Assembly (NCBI GenBank): GCA_902793605.1
Contig: CADBEB010000019.1
Coordinates: 38,506 to 102,505 of the forward strand
Direction of reading: 5' to 3'
DNA length: 64,000 bases
Source of the DNA: an uncultured Eubacteriales bacterium
GTDB taxonomy: Bacteria > Bacillota > Clostridia > Christensenellales > Aristaeellaceae
Every line of letters starts with the position of its first letter. Within the stretch, counting starts at the first letter, position 1. Positions 15,707-24,020 of this stretch are shown in pieces. The notes under the pieces were generated by a model. It was not told the origin of the DNA and made no database searches. It saw only the letters and a program-made list of their open reading frames with translations. The position numbers and the translations under genes were made by a program.

Positions 15707-16109
15707 ATCCGGCCAAAAAAGTTATTCAGCCCTATAAACTTCTTCACCGTGCACCGGTCCAGAGCCGCTTCTACCATAAACGCACACAATAATCATACCA
15801 TACCTTCCCCCTGTCGCAAAGGCGCAGATCCACGCACTTTCGCGCACTCACGAAAGAAAATCCAGGAATAGCCTTAAATACTACAAACAGATCCCGGAAT
15901 GCCCAGGATCTGTTTCGACAGCATAACAATATCATAAGGCTGCCTTGCATTCAAGTGAAGAAAGGTGAAGTCCGGTCGGGAATCTTATTTCCTTTCTCAT
16001 ACCTTTTGCAGGTTAATTATCTCATATAGTCAGTATGCAAACAAGTACAAAACCATGCAGTTCTATCCCGGGTTTCCTGAAACAAGGTTAACAATCATGG
16101 TTCAAGCTC
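15707..16109. other. Intergenic stretch at right side of phage island
   Basis: No convincing gene lies here. On the minus strand there are two promoter-like sites: TTGTTT-17-GATAAT (16016-16044) and TTGAAT-17-TATTGT (15926-15954). Just downstream of the second is a perfect 10-bp hairpin (15885-15894 / 15906-15915) around an 11-nt loop. A 24-codon ORF (15796-15722) starts MIIVCVYGRSGSG behind GGGGGAAGG and then stops; it looks like the truncated start of a P-loop protein. Confidence 0.55.
16016..16044 (-). promoter_or_regulatory. Promoter-like site with island-flanking repeat
   Basis: TTGTTT, 17 nt, GATAAT with ATATGA upstream of the -10 box. It includes the second copy of TAATTATCTCATAT (16014-16027). 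No intact gene follows within 470 nt; a 22-codon ORF starts about 20 nt past the predicted start point. Confidence 0.5.
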
Positions 16110-16853
16110 TCACTGTCTGATATGATAGTCACCATCCCGGTCCACCGTAAGTTCCAGATCCGCAGGTCCGGTTTTTGCCAGGCAGGTCCGGACATTCGGC
16201 ATGTCGCTGAAGTCCACGAACCGGATTGCCGCTTCCCGTTCCACGCCTGTCTTTATCCTCCTGTCGATCAGCCTGTCCCGCAAAAGTCCTTCCTCCGCGC
16301 TGACAGAGATTGTATAGTCCGCGTCAGCCCTCAGATCACGCCAGCCGTCTTCATCCAGGAGCAAATAGTTTCCTTCCAGCAGCACGATATCCGCATCGAT
16401 TGTCACGGCGTTGTCCGTAGGATTGTGGAGCAGCCGGTCATAAACCGGCCAGCCGCATTGATCCCCTGCGGCCACCCGCTTCACACGCTCTTTCAGCTGT
16501 TCGAGATCAAAGGTCACAGGCGCCCCTTTGATATCCACCATGCGGATCTCTTTCCCGTCCCGCAGGACGCTGTGGCTCAGGAGATACTCCTGCCGCCTGT
16601 GAAACCCGTCCATTCCGATCGTCTGGATCGGGCTCAATTCCGCGTGTTCCCGAGCCAGCCTGTCCAGGAAGCTCAGCAGTGTGCTCTTGCCCGCCCCGGG
16701 CGGAGCGGCAAGCATAACCAGGATTCGTTTTCCCTCGCTCTTCTGCAGTTCTGTCAGCTTTTTCAGGAGAGGAAGAAAGATCCCGTTCACCGCCTCCTCG
16801 CTGTAGACCGCGTCAACATCGATCCCGTTGATCGTTACGTCATACCTGATCAT
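16110..16853 (-). CDS. Nucleoside/sugar kinase family P-loop protein
   Basis: This 247-residue protein is of the uridine kinase/pantothenate kinase-like P-loop group. LAAPPGAGKSTLLSFL is Walker A, GMDGFHRR a DxFHR substrate motif, VDIKGAPVTFD and WPVYDRLLHNPT line the acceptor site, and DIVLLEGNYLLLDEDGW carries the Glu of the second motif. Relatives include fructoselysine-type and YggC-like kinases; the acceptor cannot be named. The ATG at 16853 (AAGGAAG at 7 nt) is preferred to 16925. It is convergent with nothing and stands alone, downstream of the sugar ABC operon terminators. Confidence 0.82.
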   Translation of the reverse strand: MIRYDVTINGIDVDAVYSEEAVNGIFLPLLKKLTELQKSEGKRILVMLAAPPGAGKSTLLSFLDRLAREHAELSPIQTIGMDGFHRRQEYLLSHSVLRDGKEIRMVDIKGAPVTFDLEQLKERVKRVAAGDQCGWPVYDRLLHNPTDNAVTIDADIVLLEGNYLLLDEDGWRDLRADADYTISVSAEEGLLRDRLIDRRIKTGVEREAAIRFVDFSDMPNVRTCLAKTGPADLELTVDRDGDYHIRQ

Positions 16854-16905
16854 TTCGTTTCTTCCTTCCGGTTCCTGTGGATTTCCTTCCCTGCCCATGA
16901 TAATA

Positions 16906-16952
16906 AAAAAGCACCGCAATTGCAACGATCATGCCCGTTTCGCAATTGCGGT
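16906..16952 (-). terminator. Rho-independent terminator
   Basis: The 11-bp arms ACCGCAATTGC (16913-16923) and its complement (16942-16952) are followed on the minus strand by GCTTTTTTATT. It ends transcription of the ABC operon that terminates at 17018 and is the second of two in a row. Confidence 0.88.
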
Positions 16953-16973
16953 ATACCCGTTTGATACGATAAA

Positions 16974-16997
16974 GCCGTTCCGCGAAAGCGGAACGGC
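16974..16997 (-). terminator. Rho-independent terminator (first of tandem pair)
   Basis: GCCGTTCCGC and GCGGAACGGC form a perfect 10-bp stem closed by a four-base loop, followed on the minus strand by TTTATC. It lies 21 nt after the end of the last permease gene. Confidence 0.8.
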
Positions 16998-17017
16998 CTT
17001 GAATACGATGATGGGGG

Positions 17018-18499
17018 TTATTCCTTGACGCCGCCTAGGGCAACGCCCGCGATGATGTACTTGCTCAGGGCAAAATACACGATGATCAGCGGCAGCGCCG
17101 TCATGGCCAGGCCCAGGTAGATGGAGCCATACTCTGTGCGGTAGATATCGCCGCGCAGCTCCTGCACCATCATCGGCAGGGTCTTCAGTCCAGGATCCGT
17201 GAACAGCATCAACGGAGTCAGGTAGTTGTTCCACGAACCGATGACTGCCATGATGCCCATGGTCGCCATTGCGGGCACCATGATCGGCAGAATGATACGG
17301 TTGAAGGTCTTGAGCTCGCCGCAGCCGTCAATACGTGCCGCTTCCACCAGCGAAAGCTGGAGGTTCGACTCCAGATACTGCCGGAAGAAGAACACCGTGC
17401 CCGCAGCAGCGATCGACGGTATGATCAGCGCCAGACGGTTGTTCACCCAGTGCAGCTGATACATGAACATGAAGAAACCGGTGCCGGTAACCTGCGTCGG
17501 GATCATGATAATCGCCATGACCACGGCGTACAGGACCTTGTTGAGCTTGAACCGGTAAACCTTGAAGCCGTAAGCGGTCATCGCGGAGAAATACACGCTC
17601 AGGATCGTGGAACCGAAGGCGATGATCGCACTGTTCATGAAGCCGATCGATACGTCAAAGTTCTTGGATGACAGCACGTTCCAGTTGTACTGGAGGTAGG
17701 TGCCGGGGATCAGGCTGACGCCCTGCTGGATCGCCTGGCTGGACCGGGTCGCGTTCACGATCATGATCCAGAAGGGAACGATTGCCAGCACGCTCAGGAA
17801 AGTACAGAAGACATAGATCATGCTGCGCTTGGAGTTATGGACTCCCTGCACATGCGCCGCGAAGGCGACGATCGAGCCGCCCATCACCATCAGGGCTACC
17901 AGGCTCCGGATCTCCGCGTTGCCGTAAGGCAGCTTGATCGGGAAGGCTGCCAGGCGGAGAATGACATAACCCGCCAGCAGGATACCGATCAGATGGAGGA
18001 AAGACGAGAAGGTATACAGCTTGCTGGCATCCTTGTTGCCAGCCAGCACGACCAGGATCGCCGCCAGCACAAACGCGCCGAAGGCTGCCCAGATGCAGGC
18101 ATAATAGACCGTATAGTTCCAGTCATACAGCTTGTACTGGTTCACGACGGTCATGTCGATCTCCAGTTCGGAAGGAAGCTGTCCGGGCAGGAGCGCATAG
18201 CTCAGGCCGTTCTGGCTTTCGCCGGTAGCAGCCGCCTGCTGATCCAGCAACGCCTGCAGCTTGTCCTTTTCCTTCTGGACCTTGTCCTTCTGCTTCTGGA
18301 TATCGGCTTCGCTCTTCTTGCCGCCGTCGATCCAGCGTTTCAGCTGGGTCTCGGCGCTGTCCACTTTGCCCTGCTGCTTCTCGATATCGACACTCAGTGA
18401 AGCGGAAGAATTGTCATTGAAAGTTGCGATCGGCAGGAACATGCCGAGGATGGCGATCGCCATGAAAACAAGGAAAACGATCTTTCTGGTCTTGCTCAT
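17018..18499 (-). CDS. MalG-type sugar permease with N-terminal membrane/coiled-coil extension
   Basis: This 493-residue protein is about 210 residues longer than a normal MalG permease. The C-terminal 270 residues are canonical, with the EAA loop EAARIDGCGELKTFNRIILP and the tail KYIIAGVALGGVKE. The extension has a first helix (about 7-26), an outside segment of about 100 residues containing a coiled coil rich in Lys, Gln and Glu (about 40-92), and three more helices (about 131-153, 163-185, 197-217). It starts by ATGA overlap with the preceding permease. The extension may sense or clamp the binding protein, but its role is unknown. Confidence 0.9.
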   Translation of the reverse strand: MSKTRKIVFLVFMAIAILGMFLPIATFNDNSSASLSVDIEKQQGKVDSAETQLKRWIDGGKKSEADIQKQKDKVQKEKDKLQALLDQQAAATGESQNGLSYALLPGQLPSELEIDMTVVNQYKLYDWNYTVYYACIWAAFGAFVLAAILVVLAGNKDASKLYTFSSFLHLIGILLAGYVILRLAAFPIKLPYGNAEIRSLVALMVMGGSIVAFAAHVQGVHNSKRSMIYVFCTFLSVLAIVPFWIMIVNATRSSQAIQQGVSLIPGTYLQYNWNVLSSKNFDVSIGFMNSAIIAFGSTILSVYFSAMTAYGFKVYRFKLNKVLYAVVMAIIMIPTQVTGTGFFMFMYQLHWVNNRLALIIPSIAAAGTVFFFRQYLESNLQLSLVEAARIDGCGELKTFNRIILPIMVPAMATMGIMAVIGSWNNYLTPLMLFTDPGLKTLPMMVQELRGDIYRTEYGSIYLGLAMTALPLIIVYFALSKYIIAGVALGGVKE

Positions 18500-19470
18500 T
18501 TGATCGCCCCCTTCTTCGCCAGCTTAGCGGGCTTGGGCTCATGATCGTTCAGCACATAGCGGATGATCAGGGAGCCGACGATAATAATCACGAACAGGAC
18601 CACGGAGGCCGCGCTCGCCATGTTGAAGTTCCGGGATCCGGTGAAGCCCTGGGTATAGATGAACCGGGCCACTGTATTCGTAGTGTCGTTCGGTCCGCCC
18701 TGGGTCATCATGTGCGGGATATCGAACATGGTCAGGCCGCCGACCAGGGAGGTCGTCAGGTTGTAGACCAGGATGGGCTTGATCAGGGGCAGGGTGATCT
18801 TCCAGAAGGTCTGGCGGCTGGAGCAGCCGTCAACCAGCGCCGCCTCGAACAGGCTGGGGTTGATCCCGCTGATACCGGCGATCATGATGATCATGGTATT
18901 GCCGCACCACATCCACCACTGGATGAAAGAGATCAGGCCACGGCTCCACTCGGTCGAGCGGAAGTATTCAACCGGCATATTCGCAATGCCGCTCGTCTGC
19001 AGGAAGGTGTTCACCGGACCGATCGGATAGGCAAACAGGCTGAAGAACAGCATACCGATCGTAGCGGCGGTGATGATGTTCGGCATGAAGATCGTTGTCT
19101 TGTAAAAGCCCTGGCCCCTCAGCCGCAGCCGGCTGTCAGTGAACCAGGAAGCCAGGATCAGCGCCAGGCCCAACTGGGGAACGAAGTTAAAGAACCAGAT
19201 GATGATTGTGTTCCCCAGGGCACCCCAGAATTTTTCATTGGCCAGTGTTCCGGACGTGAAGATCTGGGCGAAATTTTCAAATCCAATGATGTTGTTGTTC
19301 AGAATCTTCTCCCAGCCGACCGCATCCGTCACAGACGTCTTGAACGTGAAGAGGATCGGGTACAGCCCGAAAATCAGGAACGTAATAAAGAACGGTGCGA
19401 TGAAGATGTAGCCCCAGTGGCTGTAGCTGACGGATTTGACTTTCTTTTTCACCGCCGGTTGAGCCTGCAT
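18496..19470 (-). CDS. Sugar ABC transporter permease, MalF/UgpA type
   Basis: This 324-residue membrane permease has a basic cytoplasmic N-terminus (VKKKVKS), about six helices, and the EAA loop FEAALVDGCSSRQTFWKITL. The ATG at 19470 is used because GGGGTGG lies 5 nt upstream; the open frame runs further but has no site. It is the middle gene of the operon binding protein, MalF-type, MalG-type, and its stop overlaps the next start (ATGA). No ATPase gene is present. Confidence 0.92.
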   Translation of the reverse strand: MQAQPAVKKKVKSVSYSHWGYIFIAPFFITFLIFGLYPILFTFKTSVTDAVGWEKILNNNIIGFENFAQIFTSGTLANEKFWGALGNTIIIWFFNFVPQLGLALILASWFTDSRLRLRGQGFYKTTIFMPNIITAATIGMLFFSLFAYPIGPVNTFLQTSGIANMPVEYFRSTEWSRGLISFIQWWMWCGNTMIIMIAGISGINPSLFEAALVDGCSSRQTFWKITLPLIKPILVYNLTTSLVGGLTMFDIPHMMTQGGPNDTTNTVARFIYTQGFTGSRNFNMASAASVVLFVIIIVGSLIIRYVLNDHEPKPAKLAKKGAIK

Positions 19471-19598
19471 AAGTCCACCCCTTTTCAGAATAAATGAGAA
19501 ACGACAAGGGTTCTTTCCCTTGCGTAAACGCTTGATATGGCTGCCGCACTTTATTAAGCGCTTATGCAAGAGAAAGCAGTGCTTCTTCTTGCTAAGAA

Positions 19599-19631
19599 GC
19601 GGGGCTGTCCCCTCGCAGGAGACAGCCCCGC
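19599..19631 (-). terminator. Partial terminator between binding-protein and permease genes
   Basis: The 11-bp arms GCGGGGCTGTC (19599-19609) and complement (19621-19631) form a very stable hairpin with only a short T-containing tail. Such elements in sugar operons raise the binding protein level relative to the permeases by stopping or protecting transcripts. Confidence 0.75.
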
Positions 19632-19671
19632 AAGGCTGCTTATTCAGCAGTCCTTCTCAGGCTTTTTGCCA

Positions 19672-21042
19672 TTAGTCCACGTCGATGGTGGTGATGACAG
19701 ACTTGACCTGGTTCTTGAACTCGGCGATCGCATCGTCGACGCTCTCGACTTCACCCTTGGTGTAGGGAGTGGTCACGAACTTGTCCCACAGATCGTTGAT
19801 GGTGCTGTCATATTCGCTCATCAGAGAGCCGTTGGCCAGAGCCGCGGCCTTGGCGAAGATGGCGTAATGATCCTGTCCGCCCAGGAAGGGGTTCGGGGTG
19901 CCGCCGTTGGCCAGGATGGTCTCCACAGCCTTCGCGCTGCCCACGAAGTCGCCGCTGTCAGCAGCATACTGGGTCAGGAAGTCATCGTCCAGGGTGAAGA
20001 ACTTGATCAGGTCATGCATAGCGGCCTTCTTGGTGTCGTCCGCGGTAGCAGCCTTCGCAGCGTTGATGCCCATCCAGGTGCCGCCCCAGCTGTAGGCCAC
20101 GGGGCCGTCGGTCAGGCGCCAGTCACCGTAGGTACCATTCTCGGTAGCGTTCTTGATGTTCTCTTCGCTGTCAGGATTCTCAGCATCCCAGCCAGCCACG
20201 CAGTTGGGCTTCAGGGTGTAGTGCAGGCCCCAGGTGGGGAGGAAGTAGCACAGGGTTTCGATTTCACCGCGCATACCGGCGAACCAGGTCTCGCCCCAGG
20301 CACCGGCCTTCTGGGTCAGGTCATCCTGCTCCAGGGTCTTGCACAGTTCTTCGAAGTCGAGCAGCTCGTCATCGATGTTCAGCTTGCCATCGACAACCCA
20401 GCCCTGGGAGCGCTGATACTGATAAGCATTCCAGATGTCGCCGGAGCCGCAAACCATCTTGCAGGCGCCTTCGGAAGCGGTCTTCAGTTCTTCAGCGGTC
20501 TCGAGGAAGGTGTCCCAATCCTTGACCTTCTCCTGCATTTCTTCAGGAGACTTCACGCCCAGGTACTTCTCGGCCAGGGAGGCACGATACATAAGGACGC
20601 CGGGGGTGGACTGCCAGGACAGGCCCTTCTGGATGCCATTGGAGTTCTGGCCGATCTGAGCCATGACGGGGAACGCAACAGCCAGCTCGTCATCGGTGAA
20701 GCCGATGTCCTTCAGGTTGCCGGTGAAGTCGCTTTCCACATAGTGCTTCACGAAAGCAGCTTCCAGGGTGAAGATGTCGGGAGCTTCTTCGGAAACAGCG
20801 GCATCCGGCACGCCCAGGGTGTTGTCAACCTTGGTCTCGTAAGCGGAACCATCGGTCGGATAAATCTGGAACTCGAACTCGATTTCCGGATGATTGGGGG
20901 CATAGTACTTTTCGATCATGCCCTGCAGTTCGTTGGTGAAAGACCAAACGACCAGCTTGGTTTTGGGGGCTTCAGCACCAGCGATGCTCATGCATCCGAG
21001 CACCAGAGCCAGAGCCAGGACCAGAGAAAGGACCTTTTTCAT
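19672..21042 (-). CDS. Sugar ABC transporter substrate-binding protein
   Basis: This 456-residue secreted binding protein has a signal peptide with two possible ends: a lipobox-like VLGC (Cys17) and a peptidase I site AGA-EAP. LVVWSFTNELQGMIEKYY opens a family-1 solute-binding fold, and WGGTWMGINA and DLIKFFTLDDDFL are typical later segments. AAGGAGG lies upstream of the ATG at 21042. It is the first gene of the second sugar importer and lies just downstream of the GH3 enzymes, so glycoside-derived oligosaccharides are likely ligands (inference). Confidence 0.9.
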   Translation of the reverse strand: MKKVLSLVLALALVLGCMSIAGAEAPKTKLVVWSFTNELQGMIEKYYAPNHPEIEFEFQIYPTDGSAYETKVDNTLGVPDAAVSEEAPDIFTLEAAFVKHYVESDFTGNLKDIGFTDDELAVAFPVMAQIGQNSNGIQKGLSWQSTPGVLMYRASLAEKYLGVKSPEEMQEKVKDWDTFLETAEELKTASEGACKMVCGSGDIWNAYQYQRSQGWVVDGKLNIDDELLDFEELCKTLEQDDLTQKAGAWGETWFAGMRGEIETLCYFLPTWGLHYTLKPNCVAGWDAENPDSEENIKNATENGTYGDWRLTDGPVAYSWGGTWMGINAAKAATADDTKKAAMHDLIKFFTLDDDFLTQYAADSGDFVGSAKAVETILANGGTPNPFLGGQDHYAIFAKAAALANGSLMSEYDSTINDLWDKFVTTPYTKGEVESVDDAIAEFKNQVKSVITTIDVD

Positions 21043-21153
21043 AATGGATTTCCTCCTTTTATTTTCGCGGCAGTGCCGCAATATTCTCAAACAGCGGTCC
21101 CGCTGTTATCGACTGATCTTGAATCCCATTCAATTCCCCGTTTCAACGGACAT

Positions 21154-21182
21154 AGTATACTCCTCGAAAATGCGATTTGCAA
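21154..21182 (-). promoter_or_regulatory. Promoter of second sugar ABC operon
   Basis: TTGCAA (21177-21182), 17 nt, TATACT (21154-21159) on the minus strand. The leader to the ATG at 21042 is about 100 nt. Confidence 0.75.
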
Positions 21183-21241
21183 GCACAATATGTAGTATTT
21201 TTGCGGGTTTGACACCGTTTTCCACATGTTTTCGACCCGAC

Positions 21242-21255
21242 CGGAAACGTTAACA
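21242..21255. promoter_or_regulatory. cre-like site
   Basis: CGGAAACGTTAACA matches 12 of 14 positions of the catabolite-responsive element TGWAANCGNTNWCA. It lies about 60 nt upstream of the -35 box of the second ABC promoter, a position where CcpA can also activate. Confidence 0.6.
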
Positions 21256-21350
21256 ATCTTGAAAAACAATGTGTTCGTACATTATGTTTTTTTATGTTTT
21301 TTGTTAAAATTTTTCCTGTTTTTCTCTTCGCCTCCTGAAAAAAGGTGAAA

Positions 21351-21361
21351 GGAAACGTTTC
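21351..21361. promoter_or_regulatory. LacI-type half-operator GGAAACGTTTC
   Basis: It contains the 10-bp palindrome GAAACGTTTC that also forms the core of the sites at 5161 and 45366. It lies about 190 nt upstream of the ABC promoter. Confidence 0.55.
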
Positions 21362-21508
21362 TCTTTGTTTTTCACCTTGTTTGATTTCATTCAATACCAC
21401 AAGATATTGTGGTCCGTTTCCGGCTTCAGCGGGATGATATCCGTACTAATTCATAATTCTGATCGATTCCGTTCGCCTTTTGTGTCAGCCTGCAGAGCAC
21501 ATCCGTTC

Positions 21509-23917
21509 TCAATCAATCCTCAGGATCAGCTGAAGGATGTTTTCTGCCGCCTTCTCCATTTCGCCGCGGGTCAGCACGCCTTTTTTCATGGCTTCCAGCA
21601 GGCGTTCCGGGAAACCGGTAGCCATCTTCATATCATTCCCGGCTGCCACTTCCTTATAATGTTCCCCGAGCGTCCACCAGTCGGTGGTAACCATGCCGTC
21701 AAATCCCCATTCTTCCCGGAGGATACCGGTCAGCAGGTCCTTGTTTTCGCTCGCCCGATGACCGTTGATAATATTGTAGCTGGTCATCATGGACCAGGGA
21801 TGAGCTTCTTTCACAATGATCTCAAACTGCTTCAGGTAGATCTCGCGGATCGCCCGCTCCGAGGCCCGGGAGTCGCAGTTCCGCCGGTTGGTCTCTTTGT
21901 TGTTGAGTGCGAAATGCTTCGGCGTCGCCGCGATGTGCTCAGACTGAACGCCTCGAGTCAGGCTCGCCGCCTGTTTCCCCGCCAGCAGCGGATCCTCCGA
22001 GAAATACTCGAAGTTCCTGCCGCAAAGAGGATTCCGGTGGATATTCACACCCGGTGCCAGCCAGACCATGATATTGTTTTCCTTCGCTTCCTGTGCGACG
22101 GCAACGCCGACCTCAAAGACGATCTCCGGATCCCAGGTGCATCCCAGCAGCGTTGCACAGGGAAAAGCAGTCGTAGCCACTCCAAGTTCCGGGTTGAAGC
22201 GGATTCCTGCCGGGCCGTCGGCTGTCATGATATTGGGAACTCCGAAGGCCGGATTGTTTCCGTATCCGAAAGTATTAGCCAGGCCGACATTCGGCTGGCC
22301 GCCCAGCAAAGCCGCCAGATCCTCCGCGGGCAGCGCCGCGACAAATTCCTTCAGGCTGATCTTTCCATCCGCCACATCCTGCAGTTTCATTCCGGTCACA
22401 TGGCCAAAGTTTTTAATCCGCGGCACAGCGCGCACTTCCGGCGATGTATGAATCGCCGCATCCTCCAGCGGCACGAGGACGTTCGCGTTGAAATCATTGC
22501 AGGACGCCGTAGGCAAGCTTTCATATGTCCCGTCCGCCAGCAGCCGTTTCTCCAGGCAGGTGGGAACCATCCGGGCCGTCAGCTGCTCCGTGATCCGGTC
22601 TTCCGCCACCGTCCAGGCGTTCTCAGCCGTCACGGTATCCCGCACACTCGTCCCGATATGGAAGCGGTACTCGCCCGCTTCCAGCACCCAGGCGGACCGG
22701 GCCACTTTACCCAGGTCGTCGTAGGCAGCCATTTGGGAGAAGGGGAAGCGGATGTTCACCCATTCCGATTCTCCGGGCGCGAGGAGCCGGGTTTTCCGGT
22801 ATCCGGCAAGTTCACGCTTCGGCCTGGACAGTCTGCCGCCCGGCGCGGAATAGTACACCTGTACCACTTCTCTTCCCGGATAGTCTCCCCGGTTGGTCAC
22901 CAGCACCCGGGCCTCCACCCCTTCCTCGCCGAGGAGGATCTCCTCGTCCGTCAGTGCGAAACGGGTGTAGCTCAGTCCGAAACCGAAAGGATACACGACC
23001 TTTTCCGCGGCGCCCGGAATCGTCTCAAAATACCGGTAGCCCACAAAGACGTCTTCCGTATAGTTTGCATATGTGTCGCTTTCGTAGAAATCCGCGCAGC
23101 CCGGATAATCATCCAGCTCGGTGGCCCACGTATCCGTCAGCTTCCCGGAGGGCACCGCCAGACCCATGAGCAGCTCCGCCTCGGCGCAGCCGCCCTCCAT
23201 TCCCCCCTGGCAGGCCAGCAGCAGGCCCCGAATGCGGGGATCGTCCCGGAAACAGGCCGTCTCCATGATCCCGCCGGTATTCAGCACCACGATCGTCCTT
23301 GCGAAGGTCTCACTCACCCTTCGCAGCATGCTGCGCTCCGCATCCGACAGATAGAAGTCTCCCCGTTCAAGCAGCGCGTCGCTCATGCTGACCGCGTCGC
23401 CGGTCACCGGTTCCTTCCGTGCAATCTTCGCCTCCGGGTGTTTCCTGTCCCATCCCTCTCCGGAAAACCGGCTGAAGGAGACAACCGCCGTGTCGGTGAA
23501 CGCCCGGGCTTCACGCAGGAGCTCATCGGGCACCGGCGGTTCCGCCACCATGCCCGGAACCCAGTGCGCTGCGTACTGTTCATTCACATACTTCCGGTAA
23601 TACTCCACCGTTCCCTGATAGACCGTCTCCGCTCCGATGATCTCCGCAAATCCGTCATACAGGTTCCGGATATAGGGAACCGTCACGTCCCCGCTGCCTC
23701 CGCCGCCCTTGACATAATCGATCGTGGCCTTGCCAAACAGCGCCACTCTGCACCCCCGGGCAAGCGGAAGCACATTCCCTTCATTCTTCAGCAGCACCAT
23801 ACCTTCGCGGGCGGCTCTCCGGGACAGCGCGATATGTTCCTTTCCCGCAGTGACACGGCGGCCGTCCTTTCCGAGGGGCAGTCCGGGCAAATAACGTGAG
23901 CGGATCCATCTTTCCAT
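21509..23917 (-). CDS. GH3 beta-glucosidase, circularly permuted domain order
   Basis: This 802-residue glycosidase has the GH3 domains in swapped order. The first 290 residues are the C-terminal alpha/beta-sandwich (REGMVLLKNEGNVLPL; acid/base region CQGGMEGG), then the fibronectin-III-like part (GYRYFETIP, FGFGLSYT, ELAGYRKTRLLAPGES). After a linker the TIM barrel follows (MTADGPAGIRF, GVNIHRNPLCGRNFEYFSED, TPKHFALNNKETNRR), with the nucleophile Asp in MVTTDWWTL. No signal peptide, so cytoplasmic. This order is known from rumen Ruminococcus and Butyrivibrio beta-glucosidases. GGAGG lies 9 nt before the ATG. Confidence 0.92.
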   Translation of the reverse strand: MERWIRSRYLPGLPLGKDGRRVTAGKEHIALSRRAAREGMVLLKNEGNVLPLARGCRVALFGKATIDYVKGGGGSGDVTVPYIRNLYDGFAEIIGAETVYQGTVEYYRKYVNEQYAAHWVPGMVAEPPVPDELLREARAFTDTAVVSFSRFSGEGWDRKHPEAKIARKEPVTGDAVSMSDALLERGDFYLSDAERSMLRRVSETFARTIVVLNTGGIMETACFRDDPRIRGLLLACQGGMEGGCAEAELLMGLAVPSGKLTDTWATELDDYPGCADFYESDTYANYTEDVFVGYRYFETIPGAAEKVVYPFGFGLSYTRFALTDEEILLGEEGVEARVLVTNRGDYPGREVVQVYYSAPGGRLSRPKRELAGYRKTRLLAPGESEWVNIRFPFSQMAAYDDLGKVARSAWVLEAGEYRFHIGTSVRDTVTAENAWTVAEDRITEQLTARMVPTCLEKRLLADGTYESLPTASCNDFNANVLVPLEDAAIHTSPEVRAVPRIKNFGHVTGMKLQDVADGKISLKEFVAALPAEDLAALLGGQPNVGLANTFGYGNNPAFGVPNIMTADGPAGIRFNPELGVATTAFPCATLLGCTWDPEIVFEVGVAVAQEAKENNIMVWLAPGVNIHRNPLCGRNFEYFSEDPLLAGKQAASLTRGVQSEHIAATPKHFALNNKETNRRNCDSRASERAIREIYLKQFEIIVKEAHPWSMMTSYNIINGHRASENKDLLTGILREEWGFDGMVTTDWWTLGEHYKEVAAGNDMKMATGFPERLLEAMKKGVLTRGEMEKAAENILQLILRID

Positions 23918-23921
23918 ATTG

Positions 23922-24020
23922 TCAGTCCTCCGTCATGTTGCAGATGAGGTGTTCCCCGATCTCAGGAATCAGAGGCAGCGAACGCGCAGCGCGGCGGCAT
24001 ACCGTTCATCATGGCCATGG
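23922..24020 (-). pseudogene. Fossil C-terminal tail of a GH3 gene
   Basis: The minus strand reads E-D-M-T-M-A-M-M-N-G-M-P just after the stop of the serine hydrolase, nearly identical to EDMTMAMMNYMP near the end of the canonical GH3 gene at 25238. A frame change then gives RSLPLIPEIGEHLICNMTED and a stop at 23922. It has no start or upstream body, so it is the leftover 3' end of a duplicated or lost GH3 gene, lying directly before the permuted GH3 gene. Confidence 0.7.

Larger units (their letters stand above)
21091..21508. other. Regulatory intergenic region, no gene
   Basis: This 418-nt AT-rich stretch between the permuted GH3 gene and the second ABC operon holds no coding frame of note. 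It contains the ABC promoter (21154-21182), two cre-like sites (21242-21255 and 21351-21361) and a small hairpin CCACAA-GATA-TTGTGG (21397-21412) that may end the GH3 transcript. A longer imperfect inverted repeat, AAGGTGAAA (21342-21350) with TTTCACCTT (21370-21378), encloses the second site. Confidence 0.7.

Noticed and set aside
16974..16997. A GNRA-tetraloop RNA element on the plus strand
   Set aside because: The GAAA loop exists on the plus strand only, where nothing is transcribed. On the minus strand the hairpin is best explained as one of two tandem terminators.
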